DNA of 38,668 nt from a virus. Below are positions 28,780 through 35,458 of the stretch, one piece after another. Position 1 is the stretch's first letter; each line of letters opens with the position of its first letter. Under the pieces are notes generated by a model, which was given only the letters and a program-made list of their open reading frames with translations, searched no databases and was not told the origin of the DNA. The stretch covers positions 1 through 38,668 of IMG/VR virus record IMGVR_UViG_3300048834_000523. One strand, written 5' to 3'. Position numbers and translations under genes: made by a program.

Positions 28780-29133
28780 CTACCCTGCCGGCTTAGCCGC
28801 TTTCTCACGCTCGGCGTTTTCTTTTGCGACACATCGATCGACACGTGCGGACGCGTCGATGATCTGGCAGCTCAGGTACGCCTTAGAATCCGGATCCAGC
28901 GGAGCCACATTGATATACTTGCGTGCTACGTGCAACAGGTCCAAACAAGCGTCACAGTTGCACCGAACTTCTTCAAGCATTCTGGCAACAACCACACCAT
29001 TGACCGGAACCTCTGCAGTAGACTTGGCAAGGGTCATGTGAATCTGCTGAGATCGGTCATCAGATTTTTGATTGCGCACTTGTTCAAATATTCCATTGAT
29101 GAGCTCGCTCAATGGACTGCTAGCTTTGATCAT
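28780..29133 (-). CDS. Early protein of unknown function
   Basis: This 117-residue protein starts MIKASSPLSELINGIFEQVR. It has a Cys pair (RCNCDACLDLL) that may bind metal and a basic helical end (NAEREKAAKPAG). It overlaps the end of the csrA gene by 14 bases, so translation is probably coupled to csrA. The middle (KSTAEVPVNGVVVARMLEEV) is beta then helix. No family is recognised. Confidence 0.65.
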   Translation of the reverse strand: MIKASSPLSELINGIFEQVRNQKSDDRSQQIHMTLAKSTAEVPVNGVVVARMLEEVRCNCDACLDLLHVARKYINVAPLDPDSKAYLSCQIIDASARVDRCVAKENAEREKAAKPAG

Positions 29134-29350
29134 CTGAACCCGCTCCTATTGAGATACCTGCGGAGACCAGATCCGGCAACGATTCGCCAGATAGAAGGAT
29201 GGCCTCTGCGACTTCGCCACGATGAATTGGAATACCGTCTGGCGCTTCAAATCCCAGACGGACCTTGTCCCCGCGAATCTCAATGACAGTCACGTAGACG
29301 TTGTTGCCAATGTGAACTCGCTCGTTTCTCTTCCTCGACAGAACTAGCAT
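29120..29350 (-). CDS. csrA: CsrA-type RNA-binding regulator
   Basis: The 76-residue protein begins MLVLSRKRNERVHIGNNVYV, then VIEIRGDKVRLGFEAPDG and IPIHRGEVAEAI. This matches CsrA/RsmA throughout, with the conserved first strand (LVLSRK) and the Arg of PIHRGE used for RNA contact. CsrA dimers bind GGA motifs in mRNA leaders. Its own leader has AAGGAGG eight bases before the ATG, so autoregulation is possible. The C-terminal 20 residues are longer than in E. coli CsrA. A phage-encoded copy may redirect host translation or time phage genes, several of which have AGGA ribosome sites (inference). Confidence 0.93.
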   Translation of the reverse strand: MLVLSRKRNERVHIGNNVYVTVIEIRGDKVRLGFEAPDGIPIHRGEVAEAILLSGESLPDLVSAGISIGAGSDDQS

Positions 29351-29391
29351 TCTCAGATCCTCCTTGCGTAGTGGTTTGATCTACCCGATTC

Positions 29392-29730
29392 CTAATAGTC
29401 TTCATCCTCGTCGCGACTGTCCTCGATCGCAGTCAGCGGCCGACGAAGCTTTTCCCGCATCTCCTCTGGCAGCTCGTAGAGGCTGATTGGCTGCCGCTTG
29501 AGGCCCGATGCAATCTGCCTGGCCAGCTCTTCGGTGGTAGGCGTGATCGCATAAACGCTGCCCGGACTGAAGTAGCGAGAGAACCCAGACAGATCGCCGC
29601 ATTCGGGAACATCCAGTCGCAACATGCCGACGCCAGCAATGACCTCCTCGGTCAATCGCCCAGCGAAACGCTGGTGTCCCATGATCTCGACTAGCGCCCA
29701 CGTGTCCGCAAAAACTGCTTGCTGAACCAT
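29392..29730 (-). CDS. Conserved small phage protein of unknown function
   Basis: ATG 29730 has AAGGAG upstream and is preferred to a start 114 bases further up. The 112-residue protein starts MVQQAVFADTWALVEIMGHQ, then RFAGRLTEEVIAGVGMLRLD. The pattern (GHQRFAGRLTEE...LRLDVPE) is familiar to me from conserved phage early proteins without a function. It ends in a very acidic tail. There is no signal peptide or membrane segment. Confidence 0.7.
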   Translation of the reverse strand: MVQQAVFADTWALVEIMGHQRFAGRLTEEVIAGVGMLRLDVPECGDLSGFSRYFSPGSVYAITPTTEELARQIASGLKRQPISLYELPEEMREKLRRPLTAIEDSRDEDEDY

Positions 29731-29767
29731 ACCGACTCCTTGCTGGTAATCAAAATTGCGAGAATCC

Positions 29768-29944
29768 CTATGTGCACGAAAAGCCAACGAAAACAAATGA
29801 AAAACGTGAGGCTCGCCAGACGTACTTGACGTAACGGCTGCCAATCAGTCGATGTACCGGATCACCATCGCGCGGAGCCATCAACCTGACTTCCGCGTCT
29901 CCATCTAGTGGTCCGCCAGAATAATCACACTTGAACGCTGCCAC
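29768..29944 (-). CDS. Small conserved early protein
   Basis: A GTG at 29944 has GGAG seven bases upstream and gives 58 residues. The sequence VAAFKCDYSGGPLDGDAEVR includes a YSGGPLDG segment known from small phage proteins. A beta-rich, aromatic C-terminus (YVKYVWRASRFSFVFVGF) ends the protein. Function unknown. A longer reading frame upstream is not supported. Confidence 0.6.
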   Translation of the reverse strand: MAAFKCDYSGGPLDGDAEVRLMAPRDGDPVHRLIGSRYVKYVWRASRFSFVFVGFSCT

Positions 29945-29964
29945 GATTTGCACTCCAAGAATAA

Positions 29965-30825
29965 CTAAACCGCAACTTCGGCCGGCAATTTGGGGTGATG
30001 CCGATAGCCTTCCAATGAAATGTGTTCCCACCTAAAGTTCAGCAGTTGCTCCAATGCACCTTTGCCGGGTGGCAAACCCACTGCTACCCAGGGCAGCAAG
30101 TGGGGCTCGCGAGTCAACTGCAACCTCGCCTGCTCAAGATGGTTGTTGTAAAGATGCAGATCGCCGAAGCTGATGAAAAGCTTTCTTGGGACCTTATCAG
30201 TCACACGGGCCAGCATCTTCAACAACAATGCGTAGCTCGCGATATTGAATGGCAATCCCAAGAAAACATCGATCGAGCGTGCGTACAAATGGAGACTCAG
30301 CTCGTTATTGGGATGGCATTTAACCTGCCAAAGCGTGTGGCACGGAGGGAGAGCAACGCGGTCCTGGTAATGAGGATGCCAGCCTGTGCAAATGATCCGA
30401 CGGCTGTTTGGCCTGTGGAGGATGTCGAGAATCACTGAGCAGATCTGGTCCGCAGATCCGTTGCCAGCTTCGTGTTCATCGAATGGACCAATAGGGAAGC
30501 GACGCCAGAGTGCACCGTACACTGGGCCAAGATCCCCCGCCTCGCGACCGAATCGGCCGCATTGCTCTGCAGTCGCCCATTCCTTCCAGATGTCCACGCC
30601 ACGTTGCCGCAGATCGCCTTCGTTGGTGGATCCACTGAGGAACCAGAACAATTCCTCGGCGACCCACCGTAAAGGAACAGCCTTGGTTGTGATTAGCGGG
30701 AAACCCGATTTCATATCATGAGTCCACTGGAGGCCGAAGGTACTAAGAGTTCCCACTCCAGTACGGTCCTCATGTGGCTCACCTTCATCGATCACGTAAC
30801 GCAGCAAGTCCAAATACGATTGCAT
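29965..30825 (-). CDS. thyA: Thymidylate synthase
   Basis: This 286-residue enzyme makes dTMP from dUMP with methylene-tetrahydrofolate. The catalytic Cys is in VALPPCHTLWQ. The dUMP-binding Arg pair is in RPNSRRIICTGWHP, and the folate region is in RSIDVFLGLPFNIASYALLL, with FGDLHLYNNHLEQ near the end. The length is normal (E. coli ThyA is 264). It begins the early nucleotide/replication group. It lies 32 bases after the gene at 30858. Phage thyA supplies extra thymidylate for replication. Confidence 0.96.
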   Translation of the reverse strand: MQSYLDLLRYVIDEGEPHEDRTGVGTLSTFGLQWTHDMKSGFPLITTKAVPLRWVAEELFWFLSGSTNEGDLRQRGVDIWKEWATAEQCGRFGREAGDLGPVYGALWRRFPIGPFDEHEAGNGSADQICSVILDILHRPNSRRIICTGWHPHYQDRVALPPCHTLWQVKCHPNNELSLHLYARSIDVFLGLPFNIASYALLLKMLARVTDKVPRKLFISFGDLHLYNNHLEQARLQLTREPHLLPWVAVGLPPGKGALEQLLNFRWEHISLEGYRHHPKLPAEVAV

Positions 30826-30857
30826 AACGCTGACTCCATTTGATCAGGACCAGAAAC

Positions 30858-31229
30858 CTACATATCAACCGGCCTAAAGTTCGATGTTTCGTACGACGTT
30901 ATCCGCTCGTCTCGATCCATGTGCGACTTGATGTCCGCCTCCAGAGCGTCACGACTGTCCCAGACTCCTTGGACCCAGTGATTCACTTGGCCACGGCGAT
31001 TCAGCTTGACATAGCAGCGATAACCTGGCCGAACGTCCGATACGGGCACAGCTCCGGGAACGCCTTTGAGCGTCACATGAGCACGGCCGTTCAAGGCAAA
31101 CGCGTTGCCATTCGTTTCAGTTTCAACACGTGCGCCATGAACATCTGCGATCACGCTTGTCCCTGACGGATACTTCGCGTTCCACTCGCCAACGTCACGC
31201 ATTCCACGAACTAGCTCTGCAGTCGCCAT
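30858..31229 (-). CDS. First early-operon protein, unknown function
   Basis: ATG 31229 gives 123 residues starting MATAELVRGMRDVGEWNAKY. The middle (AHVTLKGVPGAVPVSDVRPG) and RCYVKLNRRGQVNHWVQGVW are beta-like, ending MDRDERITSYETSNFRPVDM. The ribosome site GAGG (ten bases upstream) lies in a small GC-rich hairpin (31234-31249), so translation may be regulated. It is the first gene after the early promoter at 31519. No family is recognised. The long open frame upstream is not used. Confidence 0.65.
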   Translation of the reverse strand: MATAELVRGMRDVGEWNAKYPSGTSVIADVHGARVETETNGNAFALNGRAHVTLKGVPGAVPVSDVRPGYRCYVKLNRRGQVNHWVQGVWDSRDALEADIKSHMDRDERITSYETSNFRPVDM

Positions 31230-31233
31230 AGAG

Positions 31234-31249
31234 GGCCACCTCGGTGGCC
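31234..31249 (-). promoter_or_regulatory. Hairpin holding the ribosome site of the first early gene
   Basis: On the minus strand GGCCACCGAGGTGGCC folds with a CGAG loop. The GAGG ribosome site for ATG 31229 lies in the loop and right arm, so it is partly hidden. This could respond to an RNA-binding regulator such as the phage CsrA. Confidence 0.5.
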
Positions 31250-31280
31250 GGTAGCGGCTCGCCCCCCGAGCCGCTACCGG
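31248..31280 (-). other. Strong leader hairpin (14-bp perfect stem)
   Basis: The arms 31248-31261 and 31267-31280 are exact complements (CCGGTAGCGGCTCG and its reverse complement) with a five-base loop. It lies in the leader between the early promoter and the first early gene. No U run follows, so an antitermination or RNA stability role is as likely as a terminator. Confidence 0.65.
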
Positions 31281-31518
31281 ATCACCAATCCAAAAGAGGA
31301 ATGGAAACACACGTAACCGGGTCCGGCTTCTGGGCTGAGAATCCATTGAGCAGCTGGGATTTCCAACTGACCAACCGTTCACCCGGCAATCGGGAAAAAG
31401 GTGAGGTCGGTGCCACAGCGTGGGTGAGTCGCGGTGGCCATGGGCCAGTCGCAGCCACCCGGCGTTTCCGCAACATGAAAACAGAAACGCCGCTCAGCTC
31501 AAAAACCGAACGGCGTGG

Positions 31519-31547
31519 ATTATTGTGCATTCACAATACACTGTCAA
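31519..31547 (-). promoter_or_regulatory. Early promoter (TTGACA N17 AATAAT)
   Basis: On the minus strand TTGACA at 31547-31542 and AATAAT at 31524-31519 have a 17-base spacer, a good sigma-70 promoter. Transcription would start near 31512 and run into the early genes (31229 down to 23064). A palindromic operator overlaps the spacer and -10. Confidence 0.8.
31522..31537. promoter_or_regulatory. Operator palindrome ATTGTG-N4-CACAAT
   Basis: A 16-bp inverted repeat (ATTGTG, four bases, CACAAT) sits between the -35 and -10 boxes of the early promoter. This is the placement for a repressor that blocks polymerase. The Cro/CI-like gene at 32328 is the likely binder. Confidence 0.7.
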
Positions 31548-31558
31548 GAACGATACAG

Positions 31559-32041
31559 CTATTTTTTGGAGTTAGCTCTATCCGCCAGCTGCCTACACCA
31601 ACGCAGTAACTGTAAATCTCCGACCGGCAAAGCTTCACCGTCCAGCTGGGCATAAGCAAGCTGATTGGCTGCATTGTCATGTTCTCGCCAGTAAACTACG
31701 GCCATGGGCGACGTCAGCAAAGCCCCAAAAGAATTCTGACTGGAAACTGTGCCATCAACGAAAATGACCGTCGCTATCTCGCCACGCACGGTCTTGCTCT
31801 GGAAGTCGAAACTAGCGGTCTTTGGCGCTTTGAGGAAAGATGTAATTAGAGTTTTCGCTTCTCGTTCAGCTTGCTGCTGATAGCCAAGGTCCTCAAAGAA
31901 ATCGCGTGATTCCTGCCGACGCTCTGCTGTCGGTTTAGGAATGGAACTGATAAACAATGTCAGACACCCACCGCACAATACGACCCCCCCGCCAATGATA
32001 GAACCAATGACGATCAGGAGATTGCGTGCGCTATTTGCCAT
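31559..32041 (-). CDS. Membrane-anchored protein of the lysogeny region
   Basis: This 160-residue protein has one N-terminal membrane helix (ARNLLIVIGSIIGGGVVLCG, residues 5-24) with an adjacent CC pair and a soluble domain that follows. The domain has FFEDLGYQQQAEREAKTLIT, a TASFDFQSKTVRGEIATVIF segment and VDGTVSSQNSFGALL. No family is recognised. In the prophage state it could be a lysogenic conversion or superinfection-exclusion protein (inference). It overlaps the zinc-finger gene by 11 bases and ends next to the early promoter. Confidence 0.6.
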   Translation of the reverse strand: MANSARNLLIVIGSIIGGGVVLCGGCLTLFISSIPKPTAERRQESRDFFEDLGYQQQAEREAKTLITSFLKAPKTASFDFQSKTVRGEIATVIFVDGTVSSQNSFGALLTSPMAVVYWREHDNAANQLAYAQLDGEALPVGDLQLLRWCRQLADRANSKK

Positions 32042-32312
32042 TGCTAGCTAGTTCCCCATGCTCGACGATCGGGAAATCGATCTTCACTGTTTCAGAGGCC
32101 TCCTGAAGCTTAACGCATGCTTGGCGAAACCTTCGGAATCCATCTGAGAACTCCTTTGGCAGCAGCGTTCCTGAGCAATGTACGCAGTCACCATTGCTGG
32201 ATGCCTTCTCTAATTTTGCCAGTTCCAACTCGGTAGTGACCCCACAGGATCGACAAGTAACTCGGACCATTGAAAGCTCCTGTATCGATACACGTCTGAC
32301 AAGTTCAGTCAT
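32031..32312 (-). CDS. Small zinc-ribbon protein in the repressor operon
   Basis: ATG 32312 has GGAG upstream and gives 93 residues. The segment VRVTCRSCGVTTELELAKLE has CxxC and a later CVHCSG gives the second pair, a zinc ribbon. The C-terminal part (FSDGFRRFRQACVKLQEASE) is helical. It is read with the repressor gene, whose stop is 15 bases upstream. It may modulate repressor action. Function unknown. Confidence 0.65.
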   Translation of the reverse strand: MTELVRRVSIQELSMVRVTCRSCGVTTELELAKLEKASSNGDCVHCSGTLLPKEFSDGFRRFRQACVKLQEASETVKIDFPIVEHGELASNGK

Positions 32313-32327
32313 GAAATCTCCGTGTGG

Positions 32328-32558
32328 TCAGTGGCTCCGGACTACGGCGGGGAGCAGCTCGCCTGGTGGAATTTGCAGTGCTCCAGCAACTCGTATGACC
32401 AAGTTCAAACCGGGTTCGTATCGGCCGCGTTCAATGTTCGCATATGTCGATTGCGTCATCCCCAAACGCTCAGCCACCTGCAGCTGCGTGAGCCCGAGTT
32501 CTTTCCTTCGGTTCTTGACACGCTCGCAGAATTCGGCATGTTCATCAGATGTGGCCAT
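32328..32558 (-). CDS. Cro/CI-like (XRE) repressor
   Basis: ATG 32558 is preferred (GGAG about ten bases upstream) to a start at 32567. The 76-residue protein has an XRE helix-turn-helix: FCERVKNRRKELGLTQLQVA, then ERLGMTQSTYANIERGRYEP. This is a single-domain DNA-binding protein without the LexA-like cleavage domain, so it is closer to Cro or small CI variants. It lies divergent to a plus-strand operon starting at 32590, and the operator at 31522 is a plausible target. It probably controls the lysis-lysogeny decision. Confidence 0.85.
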   Translation of the reverse strand: MATSDEHAEFCERVKNRRKELGLTQLQVAERLGMTQSTYANIERGRYEPGLNLVIRVAGALQIPPGELLPAVVRSH

Positions 32559-32589
32559 TTCTATCATGCTCCCAATAGTAGGCAGAACC

Positions 32590-32802
32590 ATGTCCAATGT
32601 CGAGCAGCCCACGTTTTCCGTGGGCGATATCGTCCAGCTCAAATCCGGGGGACCACGCATGACCGTCGTCAGTCCAGCTGGCCCAGAAGAGGTCGTTTGC
32701 AATTGGTTTGCCACTGTTACCGCTTGCAATGTCAGGCCTAGCGAATGTCGGTTCCCGATCCGAGCACTCAAGCTGACCGCAGAAGAAACTCGCCATGAAT
32801 GA
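32590..32802 (+). CDS. DUF2158-like (YodC-type) small protein
   Basis: The 70-residue plus-strand protein begins MSNVEQPTFSVGDIVQLKSG, then GPRMTVVSPAGPEEVVCNWF and FPIRALKLT. This is the DUF2158 pattern (GD.V.LKSGGP.MTV...WF). These are small, SH3-like proteins of unknown role, common in Proteobacteria and prophages. It starts divergent to the repressor gene (31 bases between starts) and overlaps the next gene by eight bases. A weak TTGACA-based promoter may lie inside the repressor gene at 32515. Confidence 0.8.
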   Translation: MSNVEQPTFSVGDIVQLKSGGPRMTVVSPAGPEEVVCNWFATVTACNVRPSECRFPIRALKLTAEETRHE

Positions 32803-33154
32803 GAAGAAGCCGGACGAAGAATTCAGTGAATTCATCCGAGCGATGCGCGAACGTAACCTAAGGCGTGCAGCCCAATTTATGTCCACTCGGGGCAAACCAA
32901 GTCCGCCCAATAATGATCCCAGTCGCGACCGCGACCTCACGGACGTACTGCAAGAGTGGCATTGGAAGTACTGGAAATACATGCGAGATTCCAGGAATGC
33001 TTCCCCAGAAGAAAAGCGGTGGTTTGAGGATAGGGCCATGATCTATGCCTCCTGTTACCGAGACGTCTTTTGCGCAGTCAAAACCCCTTGGAAGCAATCT
33101 CTTTCAACCAAGCTACAAGCACTTGCAGTGACACTCCGGAGGCTGTTGTTTTAA
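32795..33154 (+). CDS. Small protein of the divergent operon, unknown function
   Basis: The 119-residue protein begins MNEKKPDEEFSEFIRAMRER and is basic in the middle (NLRRAAQFMSTRGKPSPP). A YRDVFCAVKTPWKQSLSTKL segment and a helical C-terminus follow. It overlaps the DUF2158-like gene by eight bases, so translation is probably coupled. The 3' end overlaps the opposing DUF2513-like gene by 77 bases, a tail-to-tail arrangement. No family is known. Confidence 0.6.
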   Translation: MNEKKPDEEFSEFIRAMRERNLRRAAQFMSTRGKPSPPNNDPSRDRDLTDVLQEWHWKYWKYMRDSRNASPEEKRWFEDRAMIYASCYRDVFCAVKTPWKQSLSTKLQALAVTLRRLLF

Positions 33155-33434
33155 CCCTCTCCATGGCCCGTCCCCATATGGAGTCAACCCTGGCCAAGTC
33201 AGCAAAGTCATGCCCAGCGGAAGAAAGTCGCAGAATGACAAATTCCGAGTACTTCGATCCAAGATCATCAACGCTTATACAGTCGAGGAAACCTGCCTCG
33301 TTCATTAACTCGCAGTGGTAGGCGATCTGATCTTCCTCATAGCCATCTATCTTGATTTCGACCGAGTTCACTTCATCGCTAGCGGACTCTATGTAGAACG
33401 CAATCTGCCTGATCAACTCGTAATCGCGTTTCAT
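33078..33434 (-). CDS. DUF2513-like protein
   Basis: ATG 33434 gives 118 residues starting MKRDYELIRQIAFYIESASD. The later DQIAYHCELMNEAGFLDCIS and FVILRLSSAGHDFADLARVD match the DUF2513 pattern (MKRD..L...il..iE ... vayHl.lL.eaG ... LTw.GHdFLd). The family is common in prophages and looks like a winged-helix protein of unknown function. It converges with the plus-strand operon and lies between it and the att/integrase region. Confidence 0.8.
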   Translation of the reverse strand: MKRDYELIRQIAFYIESASDEVNSVEIKIDGYEEDQIAYHCELMNEAGFLDCISVDDLGSKYSEFVILRLSSAGHDFADLARVDSIWGRAMERVKTTASGVSLQVLVAWLKEIASKGF

Positions 33435-33486
33435 TTTTCCGCCAAGTCCTTGCAAGTTCCCGAACGCGAACTATCGTCTGAACAAA

Positions 33487-33548
33487 TAGGGCTGACAGGA
33501 ATCGAACCTGCACACCTTGCGGTACTAGAACCTAAATCTAGCGCCGGT
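33487..33548 (-). tRNA. 3' part of a tRNA-Leu(UAG) gene, likely attP core
   Basis: On the minus strand there is a good anticodon arm (CTAGA-TTTAGGT-TCTAG, anticodon TAG), a short variable arm (ACCGCAAGGT), a T arm (GCAGG-TTCGATT-CCTGT) and the acceptor 3' strand CAGCCCT with A. The 5' half (acceptor 5' strand and D arm) does not pair properly: the expected AGGGCTG is not present at the right spacing. So this is not a complete tRNA. A phage carrying the 3' half of a tRNA next to its integrase usually uses it as the attP core, restoring the host tRNA on integration. Confidence 0.7.
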
Positions 33549-33639
33549 AGTGAACTTCGCCTTACCTTGAATTAAGCTGGAACCCCTATTCAAGATTCCG
33601 CAGGGACGCCTCACGTGTTCGCTTTTCGCGAGGCAAAGC

Positions 33640-34566
33640 ATGTTGCTGATCAGTGATGTCGAATCGCTCATTTGTGAGCGAACAATAGGGAAGGGCACTC
33701 AAGACCAATACCGTCGAGCCATCAAGTGCTACTCCAATTTCCTGACCGAACCGGCTAAACGAACTCACCTAAAAGAACTACAGGTGAATCGGTGGTTGAT
33801 GTCGCTTGACGGCCAGAAGGCGCCAGAAACCATACGAGGGCGAAAGGCAGGAATAACTGCTGTGTGGAATTGGTTGGCTGAGACTGGGCAGGTCAAACAC
33901 TACAACCCGAATCGCCTGCGCAGAATCAGAGTGCCAGAGAAGATTCCGATAGCTTGGTCAGTTGAGAATGTGCGTGCACTCCTCGCCGGCGCTGCTACAG
34001 TTAAGGGAACACTGAGATGCGGAGTCAAAGCGTCGGACATGCTAACGGCGTGGATCTGGCTCGGCTATGAGGCGGGGATCCGCCCCGGTGACATACTGCA
34101 ATTGTCTGCAGATCAGATCGGAAAGCGCGTGCATATCGTCCAGCATAAGACGCGGAAGCAGCACTCTTTCGAACTGAGCGATCACGCACTAGCAGCACTT
34201 CGCCCCCTGATTGCCCTCGGGCGGCGTAGCGTTTTTGGATTGCCAAGGAGTACTGCCAGGCGTTGGGAATTGAGACTCTTCCAAGCAGCGAAGGAGTTTG
34301 GATTTCAACGTCGGACGGGGCAGGGGCTCGGCACATTGCGGAAAACGCACGGCACTGAGGTCTGTCGGAGGTCGGGAATTGACGCCGCCGCACTGTCCCT
34401 AGGACATGTGAGCGGCACCCTGGTTGCACGTAGAAGCTACGTCCAGCCTGACGCGATTCGAACACCACCTCCACCGCCGAGTTTGAAAAATGTCGAACCC
34501 ACAGATCCTGGCGGAACAATTGAGACGACAAGTTCTGGAGATCCTAGAAAAGGAGCGGGAGGTTAA
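33640..34566 (+). CDS. Phage integrase (tyrosine recombinase)
   Basis: This 308-residue recombinase starts MLLISDVESLICERTIGKGT. The SAM-like N-terminal domain (QDQYRRAIKCYSNFLTEPAK) is followed by a catalytic domain with Arg148 (AGIRPGD), Lys170 (QHKTRK), Arg234 (GTLRKTHG), His256 (LGHVSGT) and Tyr267 (RRSYVQP). The first position of the usual HxxR motif is not His here (GTLR), an atypical feature. GAGG lies seven bases before the ATG. The tRNA-Leu fragment 90-150 bases upstream is the expected attP. It is the most likely enzyme for prophage integration. Confidence 0.8.
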   Translation: MLLISDVESLICERTIGKGTQDQYRRAIKCYSNFLTEPAKRTHLKELQVNRWLMSLDGQKAPETIRGRKAGITAVWNWLAETGQVKHYNPNRLRRIRVPEKIPIAWSVENVRALLAGAATVKGTLRCGVKASDMLTAWIWLGYEAGIRPGDILQLSADQIGKRVHIVQHKTRKQHSFELSDHALAALRPLIALGRRSVFGLPRSTARRWELRLFQAAKEFGFQRRTGQGLGTLRKTHGTEVCRRSGIDAAALSLGHVSGTLVARRSYVQPDAIRTPPPPPSLKNVEPTDPGGTIETTSSGDPRKGAGG

Positions 34567-34663
34567 CCGCACAGATCCACTTATCGTTTCGTTACTCCAG
34601 AGGATCTCAAATGCAGTCCAGAATTTAGGAGCTCCTAGCGACCTGGATCCCCCCGGCCGCTAA
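34490..34663 (+). CDS. Small protein overlapping the integrase end
   Basis: A frame of 57 residues starts at ATG 34490 within the integrase C-terminus, in another frame, and stops at 34661. It begins MSNPQILAEQLRRQVLEILE, then a KEREVNRTDPLIVSLLQRIS segment, and is highly helical. The ribosome site is weak. Such an overlap could be a real small gene or chance coding. Confidence 0.4.
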   Translation: MSNPQILAEQLRRQVLEILEKEREVNRTDPLIVSLLQRISNAVQNLGAPSDLDPPGR

Positions 34664-34810
34664 CCCCCCCCACCCCAAAAATGTCTCCAAAAATGTGCGC
34701 GCTCTCAGTGCGGTCTCCGCTACGGGGGTGCGCCACAATTTTACCCCCCCCCACCCCGGTGGCGAGGTGAGGCGAAGGTTGAATCCTTTGTTCGTCGCTT
34801 TGGAGGAAAG
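34664..34810. other. C-rich intergenic stretch
   Basis: This 147-base gap holds runs of eight to nine C near 34664 and again near 34745, and a duplicated CCAAAAATGT. There is no open frame of note. Homopolymer C runs could affect assembly. No promoter is clear; the next gene's GGAGG ribosome site lies at its end. Confidence 0.5.
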
Positions 34811-35017
34811 ATGCCAAAGTTAATTAAAGATTGGAAAGACTCAAACACGGTCACGGTGGCTGAGTTGATTGCGAAACTTTCAGAGTATCCACCAGACATG
34901 GCGGTTGCTTACACGTGGGAAGGTCAAGTGCTGCCGGTCGTTTTAGAAGAACTTGAAGTTATGGATGAGACAGATCGCGTGTTTGGGCCAGTTTTGCTTC
35001 TTGATGCCGAGACCTGA
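34811..35017 (+). CDS. Small phage protein of unknown function
   Basis: ATG 34811 with GGAGGAAAG directly before it, a strong ribosome site. The 68-residue protein begins MPKLIKDWKDSNTVTVAELI, then AKLSEYPPDMAVAYTWEGQV, and ends VLLLDAET. It is acidic and compact. The pattern 'V.eLi..Ls.yPpD..V....eg' is frequent in small phage proteins without a role. It lies after the integrase on the same strand. Confidence 0.75.
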   Translation: MPKLIKDWKDSNTVTVAELIAKLSEYPPDMAVAYTWEGQVLPVVLEELEVMDETDRVFGPVLLLDAET

Positions 35018-35332
35018 GCTCAAGCTCCAGATGAGCGTGGCAAGCACTGCGAAAACGATTAGCTCACTGAATGATACTGCGGTCACTTCTCGGCCCCTTT
35101 CAAAGACAGTAGCACCGTTACCTGCGAAGCAATGCTTTGCTTCAGAAGGGGGTTACTATCTCATGGCAGATGCCAGCGTCCCGCGCGATGTTCGTTTTCA
35201 GCGAGGGGTATGTAGAAATGGCTTAACCTCAACAAGCCAACCCTGTGGCAATGTCTTGACGACACGTCTGGGCTTGAGGCCTGCCTTGCTGAATACTGTC
35301 ATGACTCGTTGGTGCATGCATGTCTTCCGGAT
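35018..35332. other. Region with no convincing gene
   Basis: The only candidates are a minus-strand frame of 34 residues (ATG 35302, stop at 35198, beginning MTVFSKAGLKPRRVVKTLPQ) and plus-strand frames without ribosome sites. No repeats or clear terminator. The minus-strand frame is basic and could be real, but nothing confirms it. Confidence 0.4.
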
Positions 35333-35449
35333 TCAGCGTTCGGTGAGTCGAAGTGACCACAGTACGACCGAACCGGTGTAGCAAAGCAACCCTACACAGA
35401 GCAGACCGACTGTGCGTTCGAGGAGACCGATTTTTGGATTGTGTGACAT
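35333..35449 (-). CDS. Small membrane peptide at the end of the tail operon
   Basis: ATG 35449 follows the tail gene stop by about ten bases. It encodes 38 residues, MSHNPKIGLLERTVGLLCVG and following, with one hydrophobic helix (residues 8-32) and a basic end (LRLTER). The ribosome site is weak (GAG, twelve bases upstream). It could be a late membrane protein such as a second holin or antiholin, but this is only a position-based guess. Confidence 0.4.
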   Translation of the reverse strand: MSHNPKIGLLERTVGLLCVGLLCYTGSVVLWSLRLTER

Positions 35450-35458
35450 GATCACATG

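Noticed and set aside
31282-31530. 82-residue minus-strand frame
   Set aside because: Its ATG lies inside the early promoter and operator and it has no ribosome site.
33487-33587. A complete tRNA-Leu gene
   Set aside because: The 5' half would make the tRNA about 101 bases long and its acceptor arm has two mismatches, so only the 3' part is accepted.
34953-35381. 142-residue plus-strand frame
   Set aside because: It overlaps the end of a better gene, lacks a ribosome site, and its composition is not protein-like.
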